DNA from: Paracoccus liaowanqingii
Lineage (GTDB): Bacteria; Pseudomonadota; Alphaproteobacteria; Rhodobacterales; Rhodobacteraceae
DNA length: 64,000 nt
Direction of reading: 5' to 3'
Assembly: GCF_004683865.2 (NCBI RefSeq)
Contig: NZ_CP040762.1
Location: 180,327-244,326, forward strand
Shown piece after piece: positions 9,053-18,145 of the stretch. The notes beneath the pieces are model-generated. The model did not search any database. It worked only from the letters and a program-made list of their open reading frames with translations, and was not told the DNA's origin. Position 1 is the stretch's first letter; each line of letters opens with the position of its first letter. The translations under genes and the position numbers were made by a program.

Positions 9053-9241
9053 CGCAAGGACCCGGTGCAATCCCGGGTGGCTCTTCCGGCCGCTCATCCG
9101 CCGGATCATCCTCTGATAAACTCTGTATGACAATCGGACCAACTCTATGGAGACAATCCGGTGCAGGGTATTGGACCGCGTATGATTTTAACATCCAAGT
9201 GCCGGGACCGGTGGCCCTCTAAGTCCGTGGTGCCATGCTGA
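9053..9241 (+). pseudogene. Second copy of the sulP leader RNA plus decayed sulP start
   Basis: The plus strand repeats the leader seen at 4951-5084, with the same two stems (ACCCGG/CCGGGT and TCCGGC/GCCGGA) and the same run-in (GCAGGGTATTGGACCG) to an ATG at 9182. By eye 27 of the first 40 bases after that ATG match sulP, and most differences are transitions. The frame ends after 19 codons at 9239. This is what remains of a second sulP gene, or a translocated leader. Confidence 0.65.
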
Positions 9242-9365
9242 GGGGGCCTTTTCCGTTTGGGGCCGGGTGTCGTTCGCATGCCGATCTGAAACGCGCAGTG
9301 ACACCGCACGTCGTGGTGTCTGCCGCAAACCCATCATATTTTGCATGAACGGAAAGGGGCCTCAT

Positions 9366-10274
9366 TTGCCTGGCACGCCACGCATGGTCAAGATCGCCTA
9401 CGTCACCGACCGCACCTTCCTGAAGCCGACGCTCCTATCTGTCTGGAGCCTGCTGCAGCATCTGCAGGGGGCTGCTGAACTGCACTTCTGGGGCGATGGC
9501 CTCTCCCCTGAAGACTGGGCGGATGTCGAGGCGGTCACTGCCGGACACGCGGGGCTCACCTTGGTCTGCAAAGATATCGGCAGCGGATACCTGGAGGGGG
9601 CGCATGGACCGACGGATTACATCACCGCAGCCACGATGGGACGCCTGTTCATCCCGCGGCTGATCGATGGATATGTCCTCTACATCGACGGTGACACGCT
9701 GGTCACCGGTGACGTCGGACCCCTGTTCCAGATCGAAATGGACGACGCCTATGCGGGCGTGGTGCGCGACTATCACATCACGCATTGGCTATCCGAGCCG
9801 GAAAAGACGACGGCGGACCGGGATGCACGGCTGGCGGAGATCCGGCAGTTCATGGGCCCCGCGCGAGTCGAGGACTACTTCAACGCAGGCATCCTCTTGC
9901 TCAACTGTGACGCGCTTCGAGCGCATCCCGCCCTGTTGGCACAGATGGAAGACGTCGCCGCGGCCTCGGCCCGCACCCATGGGGACCAGGATCATCTGAA
10001 TGCCCTATTCGGGACCGACGTGATGCAGCTTGATCCGGCGTGGAACGCCTCCTGGGGGCGCATCCGCCGACACAGGGGCATGCTGGCCCGATCGGGATTG
10101 GTCACCGCAGGAGGGGTGCCCGGCAGTCCGGCGATCCTACACTATCACGGACCAAAAAAACCTTGGCGGGATCGTCGGTGGGATGCCTGGTCGTCGCGTG
10201 GCCGGGCAACGCTGAGCTATCGGCGTGCCATGCACCGCTTCGTGCAGCAGTATCCGCATCTGAAGCCTCTCTGA
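9366..10274 (+). CDS. Glycosyltransferase family 8 protein
   Basis: About 302 residues of a GT-A fold retaining glycosyltransferase. Family 8 signs are the opening KIAYVTDRTFLKPTLLSVWS, the metal-binding DxD motif in LYIDGDTLVTGDV at about residue 103, DYFNAGILLLN, and the C-terminal HYHGPKKPW. Members transfer galactose or glucose to lipopolysaccharide cores, polysaccharides or glycans in the cytoplasm. The best start is TTG at 9366, which sits 7 bases after GGAAAGGGG; the in-frame ATGs at 9345 and 9384 lack ribosome sites. It is followed after 63 bp by a pyruvyl-transferase-like gene, which suggests a small surface-polysaccharide unit. Confidence 0.87.
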   Translation: MPGTPRMVKIAYVTDRTFLKPTLLSVWSLLQHLQGAAELHFWGDGLSPEDWADVEAVTAGHAGLTLVCKDIGSGYLEGAHGPTDYITAATMGRLFIPRLIDGYVLYIDGDTLVTGDVGPLFQIEMDDAYAGVVRDYHITHWLSEPEKTTADRDARLAEIRQFMGPARVEDYFNAGILLLNCDALRAHPALLAQMEDVAAASARTHGDQDHLNALFGTDVMQLDPAWNASWGRIRRHRGMLARSGLVTAGGVPGSPAILHYHGPKKPWRDRRWDAWSSRGRATLSYRRAMHRFVQQYPHLKPL

Positions 10275-10337
10275 AACACGGTTAGGATGGCTTGCCGCCG
10301 CCTTGCAGGATCAAATCACTTCGGGAATTCGCGTGAC

Positions 10338-11369
10338 ATGTCCGAGCACCATCAGTCCATAGCCGAAACCAACCAACGCGCGCTTCTGGTCGGACACTTT
10401 TCGACCGTTGGTGACGTGGAGGTGCTGCGACAGACGGAACGTCAGCTGCAGGCACTGGGAATGGCCTATGACGTCACGCCCTATACCGACGCGCGCGAGG
10501 CGGTCGACAGCACCTGGCTGAACCGCTTCACTTTGGACCCTGCGCGCTATTCGCACCTGTTCGTCATCTGCGGTCCGTTTACCCCGGCGATGGCCGTGCA
10601 GCATGAAAGCATCTTTGATCGCTTCAAGCACTGCGTTCATATCGGGGTCAACCTGACGATGGTCGAACCGCTCGCGACCTTCAATCCATTCGAGGTCCTG
10701 CTGGAACGGGACAGTGACAGAACCGTGCGCGCAGACCTGAGCTTCCGCGAAGCGCCGTCCCGCGTTCCTGTCATCGGGCTGTGCCTGACCGGGTTCCAAC
10801 GCGAGTATGGCGATCGCCACCGGGGCGCGTTGGCCGAGGAGAAGCTGCGCCGGCTGATCAAAAACTCGGGGGCGGCGGTCATCGAGATGGACACCTCCGT
10901 GCCTGCAGCCATGAACCGTTTCGGCCTGTCGAACGCGGCACAGTTCGAATCCATCTGCGCACGTCTCGATGCCATGCTGACAACACGGCTGCATGGCATG
11001 GTGCTGGCCCTGAAGAACGGCATACCAACCATCGCCATCGACCCCGTTGCCGGCGGCGACAAGGTGACCCGCCAGGCACATAAGCTGGGTTGGCGCGAGG
11101 TCTTCGAGCCGGATCAGGTCAGCGACGACGATCTTCTGGCGGCATTGACGCGGTGCCTGTCGGAGGCCGGACGTGCCGATGCGGGTCTCGTTCGGGACAG
11201 GGCCATCGCATCTCTGGATGGTTTCGACGAGGAATTGGCCATGGCGCTGCAGGCTCGCCCCGACCTTGGATTGCGCGATGACCTGATACCGAAGGTCGGG
11301 ATGGTTCTTGGATTACGGAAACGGTTCAAGGCATGGAAACGGCGCCGGCGCGCTCAAAACCGCGTGTGA
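10338..11369 (+). CDS. Polysaccharide pyruvyl transferase family protein
   Basis: About 343 residues from the ATG at 10338 (MSEHHQSIAETNQRALLVG). The C-terminal family motif is LTTRLHGMVLALKNGIPTIA with the conserved Arg-His, followed by DPVAGGDKV. This is the PF04230 superfamily, GT-B-like enzymes that add pyruvate ketals, or related groups, to surface sugars. The N-terminal GPFTPAM segment corresponds to the first binding loop. A very basic tail (KRFKAWKRRRRAQNRV) could contact the membrane. It lies just behind the GT8 gene and shares its direction. A second, unrelated-looking member of the superfamily is at 32699-34261. Confidence 0.8.
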   Translation: MSEHHQSIAETNQRALLVGHFSTVGDVEVLRQTERQLQALGMAYDVTPYTDAREAVDSTWLNRFTLDPARYSHLFVICGPFTPAMAVQHESIFDRFKHCVHIGVNLTMVEPLATFNPFEVLLERDSDRTVRADLSFREAPSRVPVIGLCLTGFQREYGDRHRGALAEEKLRRLIKNSGAAVIEMDTSVPAAMNRFGLSNAAQFESICARLDAMLTTRLHGMVLALKNGIPTIAIDPVAGGDKVTRQAHKLGWREVFEPDQVSDDDLLAALTRCLSEAGRADAGLVRDRAIASLDGFDEELAMALQARPDLGLRDDLIPKVGMVLGLRKRFKAWKRRRRAQNRV

Positions 11370-11667
11370 GAAGACACTTGTTTCGCAAATAAGCAGTTCA
11401 ACCAACAATTATCGTCAATTTTGGCTCGACATTTTCCGCTCTGCTTCGTCTGAACGGTCGTCGGGCGGCGGCCCCCTGGACCAGACGGATCTTAACGGCC
11501 GCTATAGGTCAACTGCTCGTACTGCACCTGCATTCGCTGCGGCTGTTACGAGTGTCGGTGATGGGCCTCTCGCGTCAATGTCCGGTCGCGTGCGCCATTG
11601 TGGCCACTCGGAATACGCCCGACTTCGAAGGCAGTAAGGTAGACCTGATCAACCCCTGGAATGCAGA
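11370..11667. other. Intergenic, nothing recognised
   Basis: About 300 bp between the polysaccharide genes and the decayed methyltransferase. No convincing gene or repeat is seen. Confidence 0.3.
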
Positions 11668-11953
11668 ATGAATCCCGTTGAATTTGAACAGGCCATCTTC
11701 GAACTGGCAGAGCGACCCTCCGATCCTGCCGAGTTTCCTTGTGCCTTTTTGAGGGCATTGCGGAAACCAGGACACGAGCATCAGGCGGCTTCGCAGCAGG
11801 GCGACCACTGAACCAGAGTTTGCGGGGCCGGGGGGCGCCGTCCTCCAAACGAACACCATCAACTTGCTAGCCTGCGCGCGTGGCACCGGTGCTGAGCCGT
11901 TGCCGGCTTTCACAGCCAGTTCCCTCACACTTACGCGCAGCCCAGGTTCATAA
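11668..11953 (+). pseudogene. N-terminal remnant of a large DNA methyltransferase (type IIG / phage-defence type)
   Basis: Starts at an ATG (MNPVEFEQAIFELAERPSDP) with the pattern of the start of large class I SAM-dependent DNA methyltransferases. A single extra base near 11758 (TTGC where TTC is expected) breaks the frame. After correction it reads AFGNQDTSIRRLRS and then GGAVLQTNTI, matching the usual AFGNKxTTIKRLRxG...GGVLQxNNI. The stop is at 11951; the catalytic part is missing. Family recognised from memory of the N-terminal pattern, not from a search. Confidence 0.55.
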
Positions 11954-12106
11954 TATGCGCCGTTCCTGCCCCATTGGGACCTTGCTTGCATTTAACTTCA
12001 AGTTCACTGCCATTGCCGCGACACAGCGCACGATGTCCGCCTGTCGGGCGCAGCCGGTCTTTGCATAGATGCTCTTGAGCTGCGTCCTGACGGTATCCGG
12101 CGACGC
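11948..12106 (-). pseudogene. LuxR-type regulator, C-terminal helix-turn-helix remnant
   Basis: The minus strand reads SPDTVRTQLKSIYAKTGCAR followed by QADIVRCV, the second and third helices of a LuxR/GerE DNA-binding domain, then a stop at 11948. The rest of the gene is cut off where the IS3 remnant begins at about 12102. Confidence 0.6.
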
Positions 12107-12275
12107 GCAGGAAAAACTGGAGGATTGGCGTAGGCACTACAACAAGGACCGACCCCACAGCGCGATTGGATATAACGTCCCGGTTGCCCTGCATTATCCC
12201 GGCGGCGCAGCCAGCCCGTCGCCATGACCAAGCCGGAAAACTCCAGCATCCGGCAGTCCAAGGTTGGGGAGCAGC
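12102..12275 (+). mobile_element. IS3-family remnant, transposase C-terminus plus right end
   Basis: The plus strand reads AQEKLEDWRRHYNKDRPHSA, then a stop at 12225, then the element end CCAAGGTTGGGGAGCAGC. The same C-terminus and end occur in the decayed IS3 at 62202-63549, so this is a truncated relative of that element. Confidence 0.75.
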
Positions 12276-12449
12276 AAAAGTGCGGGCAGACCCTCGTTAT
12301 GATCGAGGGTCCCACGGGGGGCAGGTCACTGCTCGCAGGACATTGCCGCTGCTGCCCGGCAGGACCGCCCCAAGCCGGATTGAGGTGGCACGGCTGGCTG
12401 GCATTGGCTATCCCCTGTCAGACATATCCTGAATGGCGAGGAGAGAACC

Positions 12450-12734
12450 ATGAAGCCGATGACCAAGACCGAGTTGCTTGCGTCTCTGGCTGAGAAGTCA
12501 GGCCTTCAGAAGAAGGACGTTGGAGCGGTCCTCGATGCACTCTCCGAACTCGCGACCTCAACCGTGGTGGAGGGCGGTGCCCTGACGCTTCCCGGCCTCG
12601 GCAAACTTGCATGCCGCGACCGTCCCGAGCGCCAGGTTCGCAATCCATCGACGGGCGAGGCCATGACAAAATCCGCCGATCGGGTGGTGAAGTTCACGGT
12701 GGCCAAGGCGCTGAAGGACAGCGTCAATACCTGA
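12450..12734 (+). CDS. HU-family DNA-binding protein
   Basis: 94 residues, the usual HU/IHF length. It has the N-terminal helical dimer part (MTKTELLASLAEKSGLQKKD), the beta-arm stretch GALTLPGLGKLACRDRPERQ, and the RNPSTGEAM motif containing the conserved Pro at the DNA-intercalating tip. Such proteins bend and compact DNA. The ATG at 12450 follows GAGGAGAGAACC, a strong ribosome site. It stands alone among decayed genes, so it may serve the replicon's nucleoid. The Cys in the arm (LACRDR) is unusual but not at a key position. Confidence 0.88.
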   Translation: MKPMTKTELLASLAEKSGLQKKDVGAVLDALSELATSTVVEGGALTLPGLGKLACRDRPERQVRNPSTGEAMTKSADRVVKFTVAKALKDSVNT

Positions 12735-12971
12735 TGGCTGCCGATCCGGGGAATGGGTCGCGTAGGTGACGCGAACCAGGTGACGCGGCCTTGGTCAAGA
12801 TCGACATTTGCCTGTGGTCGCGCTCACGTCAGGCTGCGGGGGACCCATCTCGGACGGTGCGCATCTCACTCTGGATAGATTGATCCGGCATCAGGGTGAC
12901 CACCCGCCTCTCCATTCCCTGGTCGCGGGTGGCACTGGCCGCGACAGAGGGGACGCCTTTGCTGCTTCCGC
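12735..12971. other. Intergenic between HU and RecD-like remnant
   Basis: No gene, promoter or repeat that I can support. Confidence 0.3.
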
Positions 12972-13709
12972 TCAGCACGGCTTTGCAGCGGCCAGCCACT
13001 CGTCGAGCTTTGACAAGCGGCGGCGCCCTGAGGTGTTTTTGACGGCGATGGCCACGGCCCTCTTCTGCCCCACCAGCACGACCAGCTTCCTGCCGCGGGT
13101 GACGCCGGTGTAGATGAGGTTGCGCTGCAGCATGGCGTAATGCTGGGTCATCACCGGAATGACCACCGCTGGATACTCCGAGCCCTGGCTCTTGTGGATG
13201 GTCGCGGCGTAAGCTGGCACAAGCGTGTCCAGTTCCCCAAAGGCGAAGACGACCGTGCGGCCGTCGAAGTTGACGGCCACCTCGCCTTCATTCAGATCGA
13301 CGTCCCCGACCATGCCGATGTCTCAGTTATAGACCTCTCAGTCGTAGTCATTCTCGATCTGCATGACCTTGTCGCCGAGGGAAAAGGTCCACCCGAACCG
13401 CTCGACCTTTTTGTCGCCTGCCGGGTTCAGGACGGCCTGCAGTTCGATGTTGAGCGACCGGGCGCCCACACCGCCCCGGTTCATCGGGCAAAGGACCTGG
13501 ATGTCCCTGATCGGATCGAGGCCGAACGGGCGCGGGATGTGTTTGCTGACAAGTTCCACAATGCGCTGTACGGCCTGCTCCGGATCCGCCGCCGGCACAA
13601 AGTAGACGTCAGCCTCTGCGTCTGGTGGTGTGAGATCCGGTATCGGCATCGTCGAAGACCAGTAAAAGCGCATTGCCGCCCAGTTCCCGCACCTAATGCC
13701 TGTGAGCAT
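12972..13709 (-). pseudogene. RecD2/YrrC-like ATP-dependent DNA helicase, C-terminal part with two in-frame TGA codons
   Basis: Minus-strand C-terminal third of a superfamily 1B helicase. It carries ERFGWTFSLGDKVMQIENDYD, then GEVAVNFDGRTVVF, then the UvrD-type motif VI region AATIHKSQGSEYPAVV...YTGVTRGRKLVVLVG. One reading frame is kept throughout, but two TGA stops at about 13328-13340 fall where Lys and Gly are expected (DYD-stop-EVYN-stop-DIGMVGDVD). Both lie in the same CTGAGA context. The N-terminal Walker A part is missing to the left of 13709. Not functional as a helicase. Confidence 0.75.
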
Positions 13710-13945
13710 GACAAGTTGATAGGGGAGGTTTCCCGCGATGTGCCCCTAAACGGCTTGCATCCCAATTTTTAGGCACGACTAGAATTGGTCATCCGAATGG
13801 GGCTCTAGGAGAGTACCGTCGTTATAAAGTCATGTTAAGGGTGCATTTAATTGGTAAATACTCGCAGCACGAGTATGACACCTCGCGATGTCGACGGGAT
13901 CATGATCCGGCTGCCGTATCCAGAAGAGGCGAAGAGGAAGATGTA

Positions 13946-14233
13946 ATGGACGGGGCTATGCTGACGTTCGAGGGTGTTGCCAGGCTGGCAGGCCGCGTGG
14001 AGGCTTCTGAGGACTACTTTGAGTTTCGCACGCATGCGGCCCTGAGCAATGCACAGCTCAATGAGCTTCATCGCGCCACGATCGAAATCGATGGGAGGAC
14101 CGAAGGCGTACTTGTCGAGAGTACGGATTGGCTGAACCACGCATCCGATCAAAGCCAAGTACCGAACGGCCTTCGGCTAACATTGCGCCGCAATATCCCG
14201 ACTATCGTCTCCCTCGAGGACGCCGAGTACTAG
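13946..14233 (+). CDS. Small protein of unknown function (95 aa)
   Basis: Not recognised. The ATG at 13946 follows GAAGAGGAAGATGTA, a good ribosome site, and codon use is normal. The product is acidic, without signal peptide or membrane segment, and predicted mixed alpha/beta. It includes ASEDYFEFRTHAALSNAQLN and a C-terminal beta-rich part. It stands alone between the RecD remnant and another small gene. Confidence 0.55.
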   Translation: MDGAMLTFEGVARLAGRVEASEDYFEFRTHAALSNAQLNELHRATIEIDGRTEGVLVESTDWLNHASDQSQVPNGLRLTLRRNIPTIVSLEDAEY

Positions 14234-14504
14234 GGTGATCTTCTGATAGATCTCCAGCGAAAGCCCTTAGAGCCAGCAAAATGCGTCTACTGCCGGGACC
14301 AGCCCGCGGAAGATCGCCGCCAAGGATACAGCGAGCATGATGGTAGCCTGTTGGGATGCCACTCAGAACTGACCCAGCAGCAGTAGCTTGAGCAGTAAAT
14401 AATAGCACACCTTAGGGGTGACAAACTCTACCCGAAAGGACATGTTTTTACCTCATACAAAAGGAGGCTATTGTCCCGTTGTTTCGTGTCCGGAGTTGGT
14501 AGTA

Positions 14505-14702
14505 ATGATCAAGAATGAGCCTCATGCAATCTATCTGCCGGTGATCAGCCGGAACGATTGGACCCTCATTTCACAGGCTCTTTCTGCATACGGGCACAAC
14601 CGTGAGTATCAAGGACTTATTCAAAAGCTGACCCGGCAGATAGGCGACGTTGAAATGACCTCTCCCCAGGGAACACTGACCAGGAAGCGGAACGTCCGCT
14701 AA
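14505..14702 (+). CDS. Small protein of unknown function, paralogue of the 48-aa gene at 31482
   Basis: The frame is open from 14418. The start at 14505 (MIKNEPHAIYLPV) is chosen because it lines up with the 48-residue paralogue; an alternative is the ATG at 14442 with AAAGGA close by. The shared core is SRNDWTLISQALSAYGHNRE here and TRDDLTLIVTALSAYQHNAR there, so a short helical family is represented twice in the window. The product is soluble, about 65 residues. Its stop overlaps the convergent phosphatase stop. Function unknown. Confidence 0.55.
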   Translation: MIKNEPHAIYLPVISRNDWTLISQALSAYGHNREYQGLIQKLTRQIGDVEMTSPQGTLTRKRNVR

Positions 14703-15328
14703 CGGACAAATCCTTCCGCCGAATATTCTGACGGCTGACGCCCGACGCGTAAGGTTTCCATGGGTTGCCATTCCTGCAACGGCCGTCGCTCTTCGGCCTC
14801 AAACGAGAACCAGAACCCACCGCCAGGTCCCTGATCAAAGCGCCGGCTGATCCCGACGTTCGACAGGGCACAATAAAGAAGCGTCCCGACACCGCCGTGT
14901 CCGACAAACAAGACGTCACCCTCTTGCGAGACGGCAAGGCAAGCCTCAACCGCGGCAACGATACGACACTGGGCATCGATGGCTCGTTCCCATCCACGTA
15001 CGTCTTTAAACGGATTGGCAAAGAATTGGTCTGCCACCCTCTCGAACTCCTTGGGAGGCAGGAAGCCAGTGGCGGTGCGATCATTTTCGTGCATCTGCGG
15101 ATCAACCTCAAGTTCCAGGCCCAGGGCGGCAGCCAGAGGCAGCGCCGTCTCCAGCGCTTTCACTTCGTCACTGCTGATCACTTTACCGGTCTGTTGTAGG
15201 ACCTCAGGTCGTGCGGCCAGTGCGGAGACCCGAGCACGCCCAATGGAATTCAGTGACCATTGGCGGACATCCTTTGTGGGCTCGATAAGAACTTGAGGAT
15301 GCGTCAGGTAGCGAACAGTTCGCGCCAT
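14699..15328 (-). CDS. Histidine phosphatase family protein, atypical active-site motif
   Basis: 209 residues of the histidine phosphatase (phosphoglycerate mutase-like) superfamily. The usual RHGE nucleophile motif at the N-terminus is RYLTHPQV here, keeping the catalytic His, as in a known alphaproteobacterial subgroup. The later conserved His is in VLFVGHGGVGTLLYC, and SSDEVKALETALPLA supplies the substrate-pocket part. These enzymes remove phosphate through a phospho-His intermediate; the substrate is unknown. It is encoded 191 bp downstream of phnE on the same strand, so it may belong to the phosphonate-uptake unit. Confidence 0.83.
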   Translation of the reverse strand: MARTVRYLTHPQVLIEPTKDVRQWSLNSIGRARVSALAARPEVLQQTGKVISSDEVKALETALPLAAALGLELEVDPQMHENDRTATGFLPPKEFERVADQFFANPFKDVRGWERAIDAQCRIVAAVEACLAVSQEGDVLFVGHGGVGTLLYCALSNVGISRRFDQGPGGGFWFSFEAEERRPLQEWQPMETLRVGRQPSEYSAEGFVR

Positions 15329-15519
15329 GCCAAACCTTTTGAGAAGATCTGCCGAGTTCGACTTTCGAGGTACGCCGTCGCCCCGTCAACGCCAGAGTTC
15401 AGATGCACATCTGAGCGTCGTACGCTGGTCATCAACATGACGCAGTTAACTCATCTCTCTTTTCGCCATTTCGTCGTAATCACTCGGCTTGGGCGCGACG
15501 TTTGCGATGTCCTTCCCGG

Positions 15520-16365
15520 TCAGATCACTTTGCTGCGGATGAATGAGGAGATCTGCTCGAACGCAATGACAACCACCAGAATGACGAGGATGATCGCACA
15601 GGCCTCGTCGAAGTTGAACAGGCGCATGGCGGTGGACAGCTCGACCCCGATCCCGCCCGCGCCAACCAACCCGAGCGTCACAGCAGACCGGATCGCCTTT
15701 TCTACCGAGTAAAGGCTGGTCGCTGTGATCGAGGCCAGCGTTTCAGGTACGATCGCCCCCAGGATCACCGACAGCCGCCCCGCCCCGGTTGAGGTCAGCG
15801 CCTCGGCCGGGCCCGGCTTGACCTCTTCGATGCGTTCGGAAAAGAAGCGCGCGCAGAACCCGATCGTGTCGATGATGATCGCCAGGATCCCGGCAAGCGG
15901 CCCCAGTCCCACGGCCACGACAAAGATCAGTGCCCAGATCAGGTCAGGAATGGTGCGCATCGTGGCGATGATCAGCCGGGTGATGGTGCGCACGACCGGA
16001 TGGGGTGTCATGTTGGACGAGGCCAGCAGCGCGAAGGGCAGGCTGAGGATCACGCCGAAGGCGACACCCACCACCGCCATGTTCATCGTTTCCAGCATCG
16101 ACCAGGCGATCACGTCCAGTTTCGAAAAGTCCGGCGGAAAGGCCAGTGACACGAACCGCCACAAGTTGAACATGCCGCGCCACAGCCGCTGCGGCGTGAT
16201 ATCGGCAGACATGAGGCCCTGGATGAAGAAGGCCGCAAAGGCGAGGATCACGATCCACGTCACGGCTGAAGGGGCGGCAAAGCGGGGGGGCAAGGCGGGC
16301 TTAGACTTGCTGTCGATGGGGGGCATGCGTTGGTCCGTTCGTCCGGAAGGGTCAGGCATGGGCAA
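15520..16365 (-). CDS. phnE: Phosphonate/phosphite ABC transporter permease
   Basis: 281 residues with an N-terminal helix (AVTWIVILAFAAFFIQGLMS) and a typical BPD-type permease core of about five helices. The coupling loop reads EALTSTGAGRLSVILGAIVP, the EAA motif that docks to the ATPase. A Trp-containing GMFNLWRFV segment is characteristic of PhnE. It forms the inner-membrane channel for phosphonates, phosphite or phosphate esters delivered by PhnD. Its start overlaps the phnC stop by 14 bp (16352-16365), which shows tight coupling. Only one permease is present; some systems have two. Confidence 0.92.
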   Translation of the reverse strand: MPMPDPSGRTDQRMPPIDSKSKPALPPRFAAPSAVTWIVILAFAAFFIQGLMSADITPQRLWRGMFNLWRFVSLAFPPDFSKLDVIAWSMLETMNMAVVGVAFGVILSLPFALLASSNMTPHPVVRTITRLIIATMRTIPDLIWALIFVVAVGLGPLAGILAIIIDTIGFCARFFSERIEEVKPGPAEALTSTGAGRLSVILGAIVPETLASITATSLYSVEKAIRSAVTLGLVGAGGIGVELSTAMRLFNFDEACAIILVILVVVIAFEQISSFIRSKVI

Positions 16366-17167
16366 GATCGGCGGTCACCGTCCCGGCTGGTTGGTCGACG
16401 CGCACCGCGCCATGGTAGAGACCGTCCAGCTCGGCGCGAGGCAGGTCGTCGGCCGCGCCGTCCACGACGATGCGCCCGGCCTTCATGCCGATGATCCGCT
16501 GACCGAACTCGGTTGCCAGATCCAGCTGGTGCAGGGTGCACAGTACGGTCAGCCCCTCCTCCGAGACGATACGGAACAACAGTTCAAGCACTTCGCGTCC
16601 GGCCTTGGGATCCAGGCTGGCAATCGGCTCGTCCGCCACCACGATCGAAGGCGCCTGCATCAGCATTCTCGCGATGGCCACCCGCTGCTGCTGGCCACCT
16701 GAGATTTCCGAAGGACGCGCCGCTGCCTTATCGGCCAAGCCGACACGCTCAAGGCAGGTCATCGCGCGGTCCCGGTCCTCGGCCGAGGCAAAGGCCGACC
16801 AGGTCCGCAACAGCCCATGTCGGTTGCGGCCAAGGGCTCCGAACAGCACGTTCTGAAAGACGCTGACATTTGGGACCAGGTTGAAGTGCTGAAACACATA
16901 GCCGACCTGATGGCGCACGGCGCGCAGCCCCGCGCCCTTCAGTGTGGAGATTTCAGTGCCCAAGATGGTGATCGTGCCACCATCATGCGGGGTCAGGCGA
17001 TTCAGGCATCGCAGTAACGTGGATTTCCCACAGCCATTGGCACCCAGCAGCACGACCCCCTCGCCCGGCGCGACCGACAGATTGATCCCGCGCAGCACAT
17101 GGACATCGCCATATCTCTTGTGCAGGTCGTGGATCTCGATCGCGGGGGGCAAGGGGGCCACTGTCAC
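16352..17167 (-). CDS. phnC: Phosphonate ABC transporter ATP-binding protein
   Basis: 271 residues with every ATPase signature: Walker A LGANGCGKSTLL, a Q-loop in YVFQHFNLV, the signature EISGGQQQRVAIARML, Walker B IVVADEPIASLDP, and the switch His in TLHQLDLA. PhnC-type features include FGALGRNRHGLLRTW. It drives import through PhnE in the cytoplasm. It follows phnD by 2 bp and overlaps phnE. Confidence 0.95.
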   Translation of the reverse strand: MTVAPLPPAIEIHDLHKRYGDVHVLRGINLSVAPGEGVVLLGANGCGKSTLLRCLNRLTPHDGGTITILGTEISTLKGAGLRAVRHQVGYVFQHFNLVPNVSVFQNVLFGALGRNRHGLLRTWSAFASAEDRDRAMTCLERVGLADKAAARPSEISGGQQQRVAIARMLMQAPSIVVADEPIASLDPKAGREVLELLFRIVSEEGLTVLCTLHQLDLATEFGQRIIGMKAGRIVVDGAADDLPRAELDGLYHGAVRVDQPAGTVTADLAHA

Positions 17168-17169
17168 GC

Positions 17170-18057
17170 TTACTGCTCCAGCTGGATGCCGGCCGCGGCA
17201 TAGGCGTCGCGGACGATATCGTAATCGGCCGCCGTCGTCTCGAAGCTGAGGCTGGCGTCGTTGTCCAGGAACTTGTCCTCATTGCGCGGCGTCTCGATCA
17301 GCGCGGTCCACAGCTCGTCGGAATTCTCGGACAGCACTTCGCGCAGGGCCGACTTGCATTCATCGTCCAGCGTTCCGCGCATGATGATCGGATCGCCTGG
17401 CAGGATGCCGCTTTCAGCGATCACGCGGTATTCGCCCTCTGGGTCCAGTTGCATGATGTTGTCCATCTCGCGGTTGCCACCGCCCATGGCATCGACATCG
17501 CCATTGACCAGCACGGCGACCTGCGCATCGGCGGCCATCACGATCTCCAGATCGCGGTCGATGTCCAAGCCAGCCTCGACCAGCATCTGGCTGGGAAAAA
17601 TGTGACCCGAAGTCGAGCCGACATCCTTGAGCGCCACCGTCTTGCCGCGCAAATCGGACAGTGTCTGCACGTCACTGTCCGCCTTCACGTAAAAGCTGCT
17701 GCCGTATTGCGGGCGTGCGATCGAGAACAGTATCTCGATATCGGGCTGACGTTCGGCGAACAGCACGAACTCCGACGGGCCCGCAAAGACCAGATCGACC
17801 TCGTCAAACTGCAGGGCGGTGCCGGCGGCAGTACGGTTGGATAGGCCGAACATTTCCAGTTCGACACCCGACACTTCGGCGAATTTTTCTCCGAAGGGCC
17901 CGAAGGCTTCCGCCAGACCACCCATTCCTTCGATGCCGGTATCGGCCATGCGCAAGCTGGCGGGGCAGACATCGGCCGCGGATTGCGCATGCACCGGCAA
18001 GGCACTCGCGACTATGGTCGAAAGAAAGGCCAGAGCAGTCATTGGTTTCGTCGTCAT
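17170..18057 (-). CDS. phnD: Phosphonate ABC transporter periplasmic substrate-binding protein
   Basis: 295 residues. A signal peptide occupies the first ~25 (ALAFLSTIVASALPVHAQS), followed by the PhnD fold. Family marks include VDLVFAGPSEFVLFAERQPD, YGSSFYVKADSDVQTLSDL, and LKDVGSTSGHIFPSQMLVEA, the Ser-Thr-Ser region that binds the phosphonate oxygens. It captures phosphonates or phosphite in the periplasm and hands them to PhnE. First gene of phnDCE. A Pho box lies about 90 bp upstream, so control by PhoB is likely. Confidence 0.93.
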   Translation of the reverse strand: MTTKPMTALAFLSTIVASALPVHAQSAADVCPASLRMADTGIEGMGGLAEAFGPFGEKFAEVSGVELEMFGLSNRTAAGTALQFDEVDLVFAGPSEFVLFAERQPDIEILFSIARPQYGSSFYVKADSDVQTLSDLRGKTVALKDVGSTSGHIFPSQMLVEAGLDIDRDLEIVMAADAQVAVLVNGDVDAMGGGNREMDNIMQLDPEGEYRVIAESGILPGDPIIMRGTLDDECKSALREVLSENSDELWTALIETPRNEDKFLDNDASLSFETTAADYDIVRDAYAAAGIQLEQ

Positions 18058-18145
18058 GATGATCTCCTGTGTGGTGCGACACGGGATGCGCCGTTAACTG
18101 TCGGGTCGGTCTGCATGACGGGTGTGACGAAAGGACGACTACGGC

